Source: Phytopythium helicoides (Eukaryota; Oomycota; Peronosporomycetes; Pythiales; Pythiaceae). Taken from it: 64,000 nt of DNA. The notes beneath the pieces are model-generated. The model saw only the letters and a program-made list of their open reading frames with translations, made no database searches and was not told the DNA's origin. This document shows, one piece after another, positions 41,338-52,131 of this stretch. The stretch is from positions 186,001 through 250,000 of the forward strand of contig JANFNE010000045.1 in assembly GCA_024867545.1 (NCBI GenBank). Direction: 5' to 3'. Position numbers and translations under genes: made by a program. Every line of letters starts with the position of its first letter. Position 1 is the stretch's first letter.

Positions 41338-42400
41338 TGGGCCACATGCGCGGGGATCTCGAGATGAGGACCGTAGTGGGCGTCCGACGTTTGTCGTACC
41401 CACCTTCAGCTGGCGCATAGGAAGTAGTAGGAAGCGGCATAAGCATCAGGCGAGGTTGCAGCAAAGCTTGGCGAAACAGGAACTCGCCGCCAGAGAACTG
41501 GGAGACCCGTACTCTACGTACCTAGGGTGCTTTGTATGTAGAGCGACTCGCGGGAACCTTCAATGCCTCGCAACATAAACTCCGTTTGGGTGGCAACGCG
41601 CTACCGAATTGCGGCACGATTTGCGAAGGGATTGCGTACGCAGGTTGTTGGCGGGGCTCGTTAGGCCTGCTCTCGGTAGTTTAATATGCCTAGATTGCGC
41701 AGGGCACCATGCAGATATTCGCAAATTTATTGCTGTGTTGAGTCGAGCTATAGACTGCTCAGCTCACTGTCCAGCTCATTGCTCAGCTATATGCTCAGCT
41801 CACTACTCGAAGAACGATTGCCGGGATATACATACATAAACGTTTCCTTCATCGAAATTGAACGTTGAACACAATTGGTGCAGAATAACATTGAACCTCC
41901 GAGCCACACGAGAGGCGATCTTGAGATAGAGACCGTCGCACACACAGTACCAGCCTTCAGCTGGCGTGCAGGAAGCAGCGTAATCGGCAAGCACGCTCAG
42001 GCAGGAGATGGATGCTCGCCACCACAAAACCCGAGACCGAACGTACATTGCACACGCACCGACAGAGGCACAGACCTTCAAGGCCACACACAACACCGGA
42101 CGCTCAGCTGCCAACGAGAACACCGGACTGAAGCAGGATTTCCTTCGCAACTCCCTTCGTATCGATACGATTCAGACAGAGCTCGCCGCTCGTCTCGGCG
42201 TTTGGACGGGCTCAGTATATACGGATACACAACACTCGTCCTGTACACGCACACACCAGCACCAATTGATGCTCAAAACCAGAGCTTTTCGCTACGAGGA
42301 GCTCATCGAGCTGACTGCTCAACTCACTACTCGGAGGATGATCGCCGAGACTCTCATCTCTCGGCGAGAGATACATAATGCTCGTCGTGGATACTGTGCA
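41338..42400. repeat. Old diverged direct repeat inside the array unit
   Basis: 41338-41455 resembles 41897-42010 (for example CTTCAGCTGGCG followed by GGAAG), and 41790-41830 resembles 42317-42380 (CTCACTACTCG block). Spacing between blocks is similar in both copies. The unit therefore contains an older duplication of roughly 0.5 kb that spans the junction of adjacent units. Confidence 0.65.
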
Positions 42401-42656
42401 GAGTTGGTGCGAGATATCGAGCACTGACTAACAAACATACTAACACCCATACTAAAGACCGGCTCTAATGGCAACGTCGCACTGGCACAGACTCGCTGTC
42501 CGACCGCCGTCTGTACTGTATTGATTAGCGTTATTGCTGCACATCCCATGATCGGATCGATCTGCCCTCCTTGTGCCGCGGATACATGTGGTTGCTGCTG
42601 CAGTCGTCATGGTCACGGGCGGCTATCCCTCGGTGAGTCTGCATGGGTCGACTCAC

Positions 42657-42669
42657 TCATTCCACATTT
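42657..42669 (+). promoter_or_regulatory. Oomycete initiator, NLP copy 10
   Basis: TCATTCCACATTT, same position as in unit A. Confidence 0.7.
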
Positions 42670-42704
42670 CTCCACCAAGAGCTCACTTGCCTCACTCACT
42701 CAAG

Positions 42705-43487
42705 ATGAAGACCTTCGCTGTCCTCGCTATCGCCTCGGCCCTCGCTGGCTTTGCTGCCGCTGACAACTTCCCCAAGCTCGACGAGGCACTCCCCTCGGGA
42801 ATCGACATCTCGGCCATCTACCCCGTTTTCGACTACGACTCGGACAGCTGCCTCCCCAGCGCTGGTATCAGTCGCACCGGCGAGCAAAACGGCGGTCTCA
42901 AGCCGACGGGATCACTCACAGGCGGCTGCCGTCACGGTGACTTCATGAACCTGTCCAACACGTACCACCGCTACGCGTGCATTGACAGCAACAATGTGAA
43001 GTACTGCGGCCACTTCTTCTCTGTGTACATGCTCAAGGACCAGATCCTGAGTGGCATTAAGAGCGGTCACCGCCACGACTGGGAGAAGGCCATCGTCTGG
43101 ACGGAGAATGGCGTCGTGACCTACGGCAGCTACAGTGCGCACTCGGGTGTGGGCACCGCTGCTGCTGCTGACATCCCGCAGCAGGATGGCCACCTCAAGT
43201 TCGTCTACCACAAGGACGGTGTGGCCACGCACGCCATGCGCTTTGCCAAGACGGATGAGACGGCCGAGAACCCGCAGGGTGCATTCGTGACCCCTACGAT
43301 TGTGAGCTGGTACACCATGGTTGGCGATGGCGTCACGAACCAGGATCTGCGTGACAAGCTCAACACCTACGACTACGGCAGCGCCAACTTCCCGCACAAC
43401 GATGGCCGCTTCCTTGGTGCGCTCAACGACTACAAGCCGGCAAACTTCCCGACTTTTACTCAGGAGAGTGTCGACAACTCGCAGTAA
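42705..43487 (+). CDS. NLP: NLP/NPP1 necrosis-inducing-like protein, copy 10
   Basis: 260 aa; I see no amino-acid difference from copy 9, only silent changes. Signal peptide, four cysteines and GHRHDWE intact. Lies in unit B of the array. Confidence 0.97.
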   Translation: MKTFAVLAIASALAGFAAADNFPKLDEALPSGIDISAIYPVFDYDSDSCLPSAGISRTGEQNGGLKPTGSLTGGCRHGDFMNLSNTYHRYACIDSNNVKYCGHFFSVYMLKDQILSGIKSGHRHDWEKAIVWTENGVVTYGSYSAHSGVGTAAAADIPQQDGHLKFVYHKDGVATHAMRFAKTDETAENPQGAFVTPTIVSWYTMVGDGVTNQDLRDKLNTYDYGSANFPHNDGRFLGALNDYKPANFPTFTQESVDNSQ

Positions 43488-45427
43488 GCTAGACGCCTTC
43501 CTTTTTCGTCTGTGTAGTGTAGTTCGTGGTGAAAGTAAATATCACTAGTGTCCATACTGAAGTTGTAAGCAAAGCTCTTCAACCTCTTCAACATGTTTGA
43601 CACGTCCGTTGAAGATTGCAGTCTTCAATGATTCAACCCCAAATCTTCTTCCTTCAGTCGACGGTAGATATATGCGCAAGGTGAGATTCAAGCAGATGCC
43701 TCTCCCGATTCACGATGACTCGGAGCCACGCAGCAAGTCACCAGGTCGTCCCAGGTCAGCAACGGAGTCCCTGGATTGTTCTCAAGATCACGCCGTTGAC
43801 GATCGGCCACGAAGGCGTAAGGCACACTACGATATGTTATTAGTCTGTCGATGACTAGCGCATCGAGTTCCTATAGCTTCGCGACGCACGCATCTGCGTC
43901 GGTGGGAGCGCCACGACAGCCAAACCGCAGGCCAGAGCAGTTGTAGTTGAGGCCATCAGCGTGCTCTACAATATCAAGTCAATATCGTGGTCGGACGCTG
44001 GTCAGAGGCCAGCTCAATTTATTACCAATCCGCCGTAAACCGACTGTTGCTCGCATTACATCGCGTTTCATTCAGCACCCACCAAGCCACCAAGCTCGGC
44101 GTTATTCATGGGCCACATGCGCGGGGATCTCGAGATGAGGACCGTAGTGGGCGTCCGACGTTTGTCGTACCCACCTTCAGCTGGCGCATAGGAAGTAGTA
44201 GGAAGCGGCATAAGCATCAGGCGAGGTTGCAGCAAAGCTTGGCGAAACAGGAACTCGCCGCCAGAGAACTGGGAGACCCGTACTCTACGTACCTAGGGTG
44301 CTTTGTATGTAGAGCGACTCGCGGGAACCTTCAATGCCTCGCAACATAAACTCCGTTTGGGTGGCAACGCGCTACCGAATTGCGGCACGATTTGCGAAGG
44401 GATTGCGTACGCAGGTTGTTGGCGGGGCTCGTTAGGCCTGCTCTCGGTAGTTTAATATGCCTAGATTGCGCAGGGCACCATGCAGATATTCGCAAATTTA
44501 TTGCTGTGTTGAGTCGAGCTATAGACTGCTCAGCTCACTGTCCAGCTCATTGCTCAGCTATATGCTCAGCTCACTACTCGAAGAACGATTGCCGGGATAT
44601 ACATACATAAACGTTTCCTTCATCGAAATTGAACGTTGAACACAATTGGTGCAGAATAACATTGAACCTCCGAGCCACACGAGAGGCGATCTTGAGATAG
44701 AGACCGTCGCACACACAGTACCAGCCTTCAGCTGGCGTGCAGGAAGCAGCGTAATCGGCAAGCACGCTCAGGCAGGAGATGGATGCTCGCCACCACAAAA
44801 CCCGAGACCGAACGTACATTGCACACGCACCGACAGAGGCACAGACCTTCAAGGCCACACACAACACCGGACGCTCAGCTGCCAACGAGAACACCGGACT
44901 GAAGCAGGATTTCCTTCGCAACTCCCTTCGTATCGATACGATTCAGACAGAGCTCGCCGCTCGTCTCGGCGTTTGGACGGGCTCAGTATATACGGATACA
45001 CAACACTCGTCCTGTACACGCACACACCAGCACCAATTGATGCTCAAAACCAGAGCTTTTCGCTACGAGGAGCTCATCGAGCTGACTGCTCAACTCACTA
45101 CTCGGAGGATGATCGCCGAGACTCTCATCTCTCGGCGAGAGATACATAATGCTCGTCGTGGATACTGTGCAGAGTTGGTGCGAGATATCGAGCACTGACT
45201 AACAAACATACTAACACCCATACTAAAGACCGGCTCTAATGGCAACGTCGCACTGGCACAGACTCGCTGTCCGACCGCCGTCTGTACTGTATTGATTAGC
45301 GTTATTGCTGCACATCCCATGATCGGATCGATCTGCCCTCCTTGTGCCGCGGATACATGTGGTTGCTGCTGCAGTCGTCATGGTCACGGGCGGCTATCCC
45401 TCGGTGAGTCTGCATGGGTCGACTCAC

Positions 45428-45440
45428 TCATTCCACATTT
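45428..45440 (+). promoter_or_regulatory. Oomycete initiator, NLP copy 11
   Basis: TCATTCCACATTT, same position as in units A and B. Confidence 0.7.
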
Positions 45441-45475
45441 CTCCACCAAGAGCTCACTTGCCTCACTCACTCAAG

Positions 45476-46258
45476 ATGAAGACCTTCGCTGTCCTCGCTA
45501 TCGCCTCGGCCCTCGCTGGCTTTGCTGCCGCTGACAACTTCCCCAAGCTCGACGAGGCACTCCCCTCGGGAATCGACATCTCGGCCATCTACCCCGTTTT
45601 CGACTACGACTCGGACAGCTGCCTCCCCAGCGCTGGTATCAGTCGCACCGGCGAGCAAAACGGCGGTCTCAAGCCGACGGGATCACTCACAGGCGGCTGC
45701 CGTCACGGTGACTTCATGAACCTGTCCAACACGTACCACCGCTACGCGTGCATTGACAGCAACAATGTGAAGTACTGCGGCCACTTCTTCTCTGTGTACA
45801 TGCTCAAGGACCAGATCCTGAGTGGCATTAAGAGCGGTCACCGCCACGACTGGGAGAAGGCCATCGTCTGGACGGAGAATGGCGTCGTGACCTACGGCAG
45901 CTACAGTGCGCACTCGGGTGTGGGCACCGCTGCTGCTGCTGACATCCCGCAGCAGGATGGCCACCTCAAGTTCGTCTACCACAAGGACGGTGTGGCTACG
46001 CACGCCATGCGCTTTGCCAAGACGGATGAGACGGCCGAGAACCCGCAGGGTGCATTCGTGACCCCTACGATTGTGAGCTGGTACACCATGGTTGGCGATG
46101 GCGTCACGAACCAGGATCTGCGTGACAAGCTCAACACCTACGACTACGGCAGCGCCAACTTCCCGCACAACGATGGCCGCTTCCTTGGTGCGCTCAACGA
46201 CTACAAGCCGGCAAACTTCCCGACTTTTACTCAGGAGAGTGTCGACAACTCGCAGTAA
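45476..46258 (+). CDS. NLP: NLP/NPP1 necrosis-inducing-like protein, copy 11
   Basis: 260 aa, same protein as copies 9 and 10 as far as I can read. It is the right-hand end of the NLP cluster; beyond 46357 the sequence is single copy. Confidence 0.97.
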   Translation: MKTFAVLAIASALAGFAAADNFPKLDEALPSGIDISAIYPVFDYDSDSCLPSAGISRTGEQNGGLKPTGSLTGGCRHGDFMNLSNTYHRYACIDSNNVKYCGHFFSVYMLKDQILSGIKSGHRHDWEKAIVWTENGVVTYGSYSAHSGVGTAAAADIPQQDGHLKFVYHKDGVATHAMRFAKTDETAENPQGAFVTPTIVSWYTMVGDGVTNQDLRDKLNTYDYGSANFPHNDGRFLGALNDYKPANFPTFTQESVDNSQ

Positions 46259-46469
46259 GCTAGACGCCTTCCTTTTTCGTCTGTGTAGTGTAGTTCGTGG
46301 TGAAAGTAAATATCACTAGTGTCCATACTGAAGTTGTAAGCAAAGCTCTTCAACCTCCTTTGAGGTGTACCGCTCTATGGAAAATGGAAAACGCCGAGAG
46401 GCGACTGTTCAAGCCTCCATTTGTGGTTTTACCTTCTCCAGAGCTATTGTAGCACGTAGCTCCGTCAAT

Positions 46470-47394
46470 ATGGCAACAGCGTTCTCCATCGATGAGTTCA
46501 AGCGAAAGCAGCGGGCGAAGGAAGCTCGCGCACGGCGGAAGTCATCATCGATTACAAAAGCATCACATCTGAGTGCGCGACTCCTGGCGCTGGCTGCACC
46601 ACAAGAACCGTACTCTCCTCAGCAGCGTGCATACCTCGACTTTTGCGTGGAGAAGAGTATGGATCCAGATCGCTTGCTTTTGGCTGAGCTCGCGCGCGGT
46701 CAGTTCCTCCTCAAGCTCGACCGATTTGGACCTGATGAGGGTAGGGCATGTGTGGTTGGAAATGTGGTTGCGAATTTGTGCAAAATAACCAGAACGCTGC
46801 AAATGATGGCCCATGGCAGCTTGAAAACCACATGAAGTTCTTGCAAAGGACGACAAGCTGTCGGCAGATTTGCCTCTCTCTCGGTTCCGTCGCCATCAAC
46901 CGAGGTGCGATAGAGATTCTGTCCTTGATTTGAGCTCAAATCAAGCCAAACAGATTTCGCTGCTGTAGATCTACGCATCAAATTGGATCGTCTCGGACTC
47001 AAGCGAGCATTTGCCTTTACGAGACAAGGAGCATCGATGGCTGTGCGGTGAGATCAATTGCATTTCAAGAGTTTTTGCTCCGTTCACATCACTTAGTTTG
47101 GTACAATCTATATAGTGCGGCATGCTTGGCTGCCAGTCGAACACCAAAATTGGCTCGGTTCCAACTTCTTGGAGTGAAGATTGAGCCAGACGTAGCGCCA
47201 TTGCTAGTACAGGTTGAGACTCTCCTTGAATCTGTGGGATGACAGTGTTTACACTTAGTGCGTGCATGACAGGTTCTCGAAAACTGCCACGAGCTTGAAG
47301 AGATTAACGTGACCCAGTCCAAGATGGGTGATGCCACCCTCAGTGGTAACTTGTTTTGGGCTTGAGATTCATTATTGAACACGATCGAGTTCTC

Positions 47395-47437
<43 letters not shown>

Positions 47438-48893
47438 TATCCGTTAGGCGTTGCTGTCGCAATTGGACAAAGTGATCGACTTCAGCATGTGTCACTTTCA
47501 GGCTGCCGCCTGACAAATCATGCAAAGCTGCATATCGCAAAGATCATTTCGGTAAAGACTTTAAGATGGGTTACCATGGTTGAATCTGTGGTCATAATAT
47601 GAGTTCTTGTTTCACCGACAGCTTCATGCGGCATATCAAGACGAAGCCGAATGGAGCGCAAGTTTGCGTGGAGATGCATCGAGCCCAGCGCTGCCACCAC
47701 GGCCGAAGCTCCTTCTGGATCTCTCTAACAACGAGCTTGGCGACGACACAGCTGGTGTGCTCTCCGACACGCTGGTTCACGACAAGTGGCTTCTAGGTGG
47801 GTTTTCATGGCTTGGACATTGTAGTTTGATGGCTTCTCACTAGTTTTTAGGAATCAATTGAGTGGGAACAACCTGACGGAAATCGGGGCTGCATCCTTGC
47901 TTGACACACTTACTGAAAGCAATCGTACTCTTGCGGTTCTCCAGCTGGAGGGTATGAAGCCAAACACGCGTACGTCTGTGTCTCATTGGCATGAACTACA
48001 CCATAGTGTTGACGCCATAGTGATCAACCCACAGTATCTGCTTCAACTATGGACGCAACTTGAGGCTCTGTTTTGTCAAAGACGTCACTTACTGCAGCAA
48101 CGAGCAATGAATCGCGGGAGATCCAACTTCTACTCGGCAGCCTCATGCTAAAGTGGGGTGTCGATCGAGAAGCGGTGCTGGAAAATTTGCCACGACATAG
48201 CGCCAACACATCGCAGCTGCGCAAGTGCTTCGAGCTATTCAGAGTCAATCGTGTCATCTCGAAGCAATCAGGAAAGCGAGCAAGACAATTCCGCTTTCCT
48301 ACGCAAAATGGCAGAGGATAACTACGAAAACGAAGCTGATAGGCGTAAACGACAGAGCGGCGATGGACCGCGCATATTCAACTCCCAAAGAGCAAAGAAC
48401 ACACCACAGGAACCAGAAAGCAACGGCATGGCGCACATACAAACGGTGAGCTCGCTTGACGTGATTGCATCGCATGTAGACATATGTAACACTAGGAGCA
48501 AACGCAGATCCAGTACTTGATCGAGAGGCTGAGCGTTCTTGAAGCTGAAAAGCGCACTGCTGCAGAGCACATCGCCACATTGGAGGTAGGCAATTGCACA
48601 CCACGGGCACGCTTCGACCAGCCACGTCTCAGAATGGAATGTTGCAGGCCGACAACCGATCACTGCGTGAGCAGCTTGCTGCTAGATCAGCAGCAGTTCC
48701 ATCTACGGTTGCATCGCCAGCCATTCCCATGGAGGCGGAGCTCATCGCACAGCTCGAGACATCCATTAATTCGCTAGCAGAGCAAGTCGAGCACATCGAG
48801 CGGGAGAAGCTGTCAAGCATGGCTTCATCATCGACCCCCACTGTCGTAGCTCAGCGTTTGATACAAGGGCGAATTCTCTGCGCAGTAGTATGA
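46470..48893 (+). CDS. CEP78: CEP78-like centrosomal protein (RNI-type LRR plus coiled coil), about 10 exons
   Basis: CEP78 is a centriole/basal-body protein with ribonuclease-inhibitor-type leucine-rich repeats and a C-terminal coiled coil. The gene starts at 46470 (MATAFSIDEFKRKQRAKEA). Exons well supported by frame and GT-AG sites include 46793-46904, 46954-47047, 47137-47212, 47273-47345, 47448-47551 and 47622-about 47796, then further exons to 48893. Repeat signatures are ARFQLLGVKIEPDVAPLL, LEEINVTQSKMGDATLSG, LQHVSLSGCRLTN, DEAEWSASLR, LLLDLSNNELGDDTAG and NNLTEIGAASLLDTL. The DEAEWSASLR segment after the third repeat parallels the family closely. C-terminal heptads run through IQYLIERLSVLEAEK and ADNRSLREQLAA. 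The first donor and the junction after 47796 are ambiguous. A basal-body role fits zoospore flagella (inference). Confidence 0.72.
47399..47434. repeat. (GT)n microsatellite in an intron
   Basis: About 18 GT units in the intron between 47346 and 47447 of the CEP78-like gene. Confidence 0.95.
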
Positions 48894-49003
48894 ACATTTG
48901 CCTTTGTTTTTCACTGTCGCGAAGTTTACGACGGGAATCTGAACAAAACACCACAAGCGCATCAGTTTTAAAAGCGAAACGCAATCGACAAATTATTTCT
49001 AGG

Positions 49004-51738
49004 CTACGCCACCGGAAGTTTGGATTGGGTAGGAACTCGTTTTTGAACCCACGTAAAGGAGATCTGGTGCGCCTTGAGCCATGAGCGCATGGCTTCCTTC
49101 CTTTCGCGCGGACCCTCCATGTTCTCGACGTGGTCGCGGAAGAGGTCGTTTTGTGACAACGCAACCCATCATGGAGCCCAGCATACTGGATGCAGTAAGA
49201 ATCGTCATAGTCTTGTGGAGGCGTCGGGATAAGCACTCCTTCTTGAACCATAGCACGAAGCATCTCGACGTCATCAGGATGCTTGGGAAACGCTCGTACT
49301 ATTGGACAAAGTGTTGACCCCTGTTCGCTGGATTCGATGTGCCTGCTGCTCTTGTTCGTCTTGAAGCATATAGTCGGGAATGAAGGCGACGACGCGATGG
49401 TTCAACGCGCGAAAGTAATCCACAGCGAGACGAACGCCAATGCTTGAGAATTTGAGACCCATTCCGTGGCGCATCGCCACATTAGGTGCGTCAACCACGA
49501 CCAAACACTTGTTGCGAGTCTGCGAAGGCTGAAAGCCGCTTTGGAACTCCGAGTATTGAGAGCCAATAGCCATGACACCCGCAAAAGTCGATGGATCAGG
49601 CGTTGACTGCCTTTCACTCGCCGTGTTCGCAACTGTCAAACCATGCAAATGTCGAGATGTGACTTCTACATCATCCCCGTCACTGTCGATGGAAGTGTCG
49701 AGTGTCTCGTCCCTCAAAGCCGCAGAACTCACAGCAGCCGTCATCAAACGAGCTCGAGTTTTGAGCATTGGGAGCATAGATGATCCGTTCTCTTGGCTCT
49801 CTCCATCGCAACTGCTTTCCTGCGCTCTGGTTCGAATGTTTTGACCCCGCCCACATCGACAATTTTTCGGCAGAGATTGACCGTCCGCGCCATTCGCAAC
49901 TCAAGCAGTGTCTTTTCGCTAAGTGATGCGGATTCCTCGCTGTCTCTTCGTTTAGCCCAGTTCTTTTCCGTTGCGCCGTGGGGGAGGCGACCGAAGACGG
50001 CGGAAAAGAAACCCAAGTAGATCTTGCGCACAAAATCCAACTGTACAAAGCCGTGGTTTCAGAATCTTCTGGAAGTTCTCGATCGCTAGTCGAGCCCAAA
50101 CCAAGTAGGTATACCGCGAGTGCACTCGAGGGCAAAGCGTAGTGAAACTTGGAGCAGCTTTCGGCGAACAGATCAGCAGGTGCAGATTTCACTTGCACGC
50201 TCTGTGCGTGGAGCCACAGCAGAGCCATGTTCAGCGCTGGGAGAAGTGCGTTCGAGACTGTCATCACCTGGAGGTGATCGCTGGAAAGTGCAAGCAGCTC
50301 TGAAAGCTGGAGCAGGAATCGATGTACCAACAGTGTACAGAAGCTCTACCGCAGAGGAGGTGTTTTGTGCACCGCTGCTGGAAAAGACTGCGTGCGTTCA
50401 ATTGAGTGTGGAGCGTATTCATGGGTTAGTATGAATTACGAATGCTAGGTGTAATTGCTGAGGCGCAGGATCATGATCGTACCTGTTTACCGTCTGCGAG
50501 AAGTAGGTTGATGCATACGAGTTGCATCATAGAAGCTGCAATTTGCTGGCGGTATCGAGAATCAATCAAAAGCGACTGAATGCTCATCAGCCCTCGCAAT
50601 TCTGACATAATCGATTGCAATTTGACGCCCCCACGAACTCGCATCAGCTTTTCCAGACGTTAACGCACACAGTGCATCAAAGATTGCGACTGGCCGCGAA
50701 CTTGTGCTGCGACTGCTGGAGTCAACAAACACATTGGTTGAGCGCGCCATCAATGTACACTTTTGAAGGGTCTGGATGAGGTTTTCGCGGCGACGGGAAA
50801 TGGCTGTTTCGCTCCCCAAACTGCGTGCGTACAAGTAAGCAGCTTCAAGCAGCTTGCGTTCGCGAGCAGCAACGAGAGCCAGCTGATTGTATACCTTCCC
50901 ATTAGTTGGCGCTATCGCTCGAGCCCTCTGGTAATACCCTCGGGCGTTTGCCCAGTAGTCTTCACCCGAGGCAACGCGCGACCTGGGAGATTGTTGCTGC
51001 TTGTAGCGCTCGATGTCGCCAAGAGCAACCACCGTGTGCTGCAACGAGTGTTGTAGCGCTTGGCGGGTTTTCCGCTAACAAATTGGTAACCTTGAGCTTG
51101 CTCTCCCAGAGCCGCCGACAGGTCGCCGTAGAATCGAGCGCACTCGCCTAGGTCTTCATGAGTGGCTTTCCCCTCCAGACACCTGTACCAGTGCTGCCAG
51201 AGGCGTCTGTCGGTCTCCTGCAGGTTCCCACAAGCGCGGTTACCAACTCGAAACACCCCCACGGAGAATCAAGCAACACGCTATCTACCCGTTTTCTGGG
51301 CGGACCACAGGGTGCGCCGTGATGAGCTCGACGCACGCCGAGCGGAACGCAGTCTGCAGCGCCACGCCCTCCGCGTCCAGCTCCCTGCAGCACCAGTCCG
51401 TTAGCCGTAAGCGCGGGGACCCCACCCGGTTCCTAGGCGCCCACGCACTCGTCGCTAGCGCCCGCCGCCCTGAGCTGGGCCTCGAGCCCCGCGACGCGCT
51501 GCGAGAGCTGCCGCCGCCGCCTGCGAGGCCCCCGCCCGCGCCTGCGGCGCGCTCGGCGCCTGTCGCCGGGGTCCTGCGCGGCTGGCGCTGCCCGCGGGGC
51601 GTCCGGGTCCTCCCATAGCACGTGAGGGCGCGCGCCTCGCGGCCCCCGCGCGGCCCTTGGGCTCGCTGCAGCTGCGCGTCGGTGGGGGCCGCGTGCCGCG
51701 CTGGAAGTCGCCCGAGCGACCTCGCGCCGGCCCGACAT
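49004..51738 (-). CDS. EST1/SMG6-7-type protein with C-terminal Regnase-like NYN nuclease domain (multi-exon, frame disturbed)
   Basis: The start at 51738 (MSGRREVARATSS) opens an Arg/Ala-rich N-terminus. Next come a 14-3-3-like/TPR region (RLWQHWYRCLEGK, then VVALGDIERYKQQQ), ARGYYQRARAIAPTNGKVYNQLA, and the helical EST1 domain (LLEAAYLYARSLGSETA, then LMSIQSLLIDSRYRQQIAAS). Further exons continue through LDFVRKIYLGFFSAVFGRL to a PIN-superfamily NYN domain: CLVVVDAPNVAMRHG, GVRLAVDYFRALNHRVVAFIPD, LIPTPPQDYDDSYC and NDLFRDHVENMEG. SMG5-7 proteins act in nonsense-mediated mRNA decay, and SMG6 ends in a PIN nuclease; here a Zc3h12a/Regnase-type domain occupies that place. The catalytic-type Asp residues DAPN, DD and ND are visible. 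Reading frame breaks occur near 50.0 kb and at about 49,309-49,330 and 49,160, each at or beside G or A runs, so it is either misread or decaying. Confidence 0.68.
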
Positions 51739-52131
51739 CCGACGCTTTGAGAGAGAAGAGCCTGATGGTGAGGCGAGTTCGAAAGTACCGGTAGGTCCTG
51801 ATACTTGGCTCATTCGGACTTTTTCCTGAGCCAACACGATCTTTGTCGGGCCGGCGGCAGCCAGGCGACCAAAGCAAGACGACTGCTGCGCACGATTCTG
51901 AATTGACGATACCTCGATGGGCCTTGGGAAGGTCTCATGCATTTCTAATGTCTAGGGTCTAGTGTACAAGCTGCATCGTCCGCTGGGGCTGTTCCCGGTG
52001 GTGGTAGGTTGAATTCCCTCAAACTGCGCGTCCATTTCAAACAACCAAGTCAGGTTCCCGCCCGCCATCTTGCCCTCCACAAACTAACTGCGTTCGCAAC
52101 CGTAGACGAGTGTCATGCGCTCGGCCGCACA
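51739..52131. other. Upstream region of the EST1/NYN gene
   Basis: Probable promoter; no clear element or gene. Confidence 0.45.

Larger units (their letters stand above)
39178..41948 (+). repeat. NLP tandem array, unit A (2,771 bp)
   Basis: Positions repeat at exactly +2,771 in unit B. The unit holds a 5' flank, an NLP gene (copy 9) and about 1.2 kb of noncoding DNA. I noticed only a handful of single-base differences among units. No coding region other than the NLP is supported. Confidence 0.95.
41949..44719 (+). repeat. NLP tandem array, unit B (2,771 bp)
   Basis: Second full unit, identical in layout to unit A. Differences seen by eye include single-base changes equivalent to 39203 (G/A), 40234 (T/C), 40446 (T/C) and 40976 (C/T). 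Confidence 0.95.
44720..46357 (+). repeat. NLP tandem array, unit C (partial, about 1,638 bp)
   Basis: Third unit, ends at about 46357 where AACCTC is followed by unrelated sequence instead of TTCAACATG. The gene and about 100 bp of 3' flank are included; the distal 1.1 kb of the unit is missing. Confidence 0.93.

Noticed and set aside
40826..41839. Repeated small frames inside the 2,771-bp unit
   Set aside because: No signal peptide, domain or initiator; they recur only because the unit recurs.
50080..50120. A LPEDSE peptide reading in the EST1-type gene that resembled the SMG6/7 LPED motif
   Set aside because: It falls inside an intron defined by GTATAC...TACAG that is needed to reach the next conserved exon in frame.
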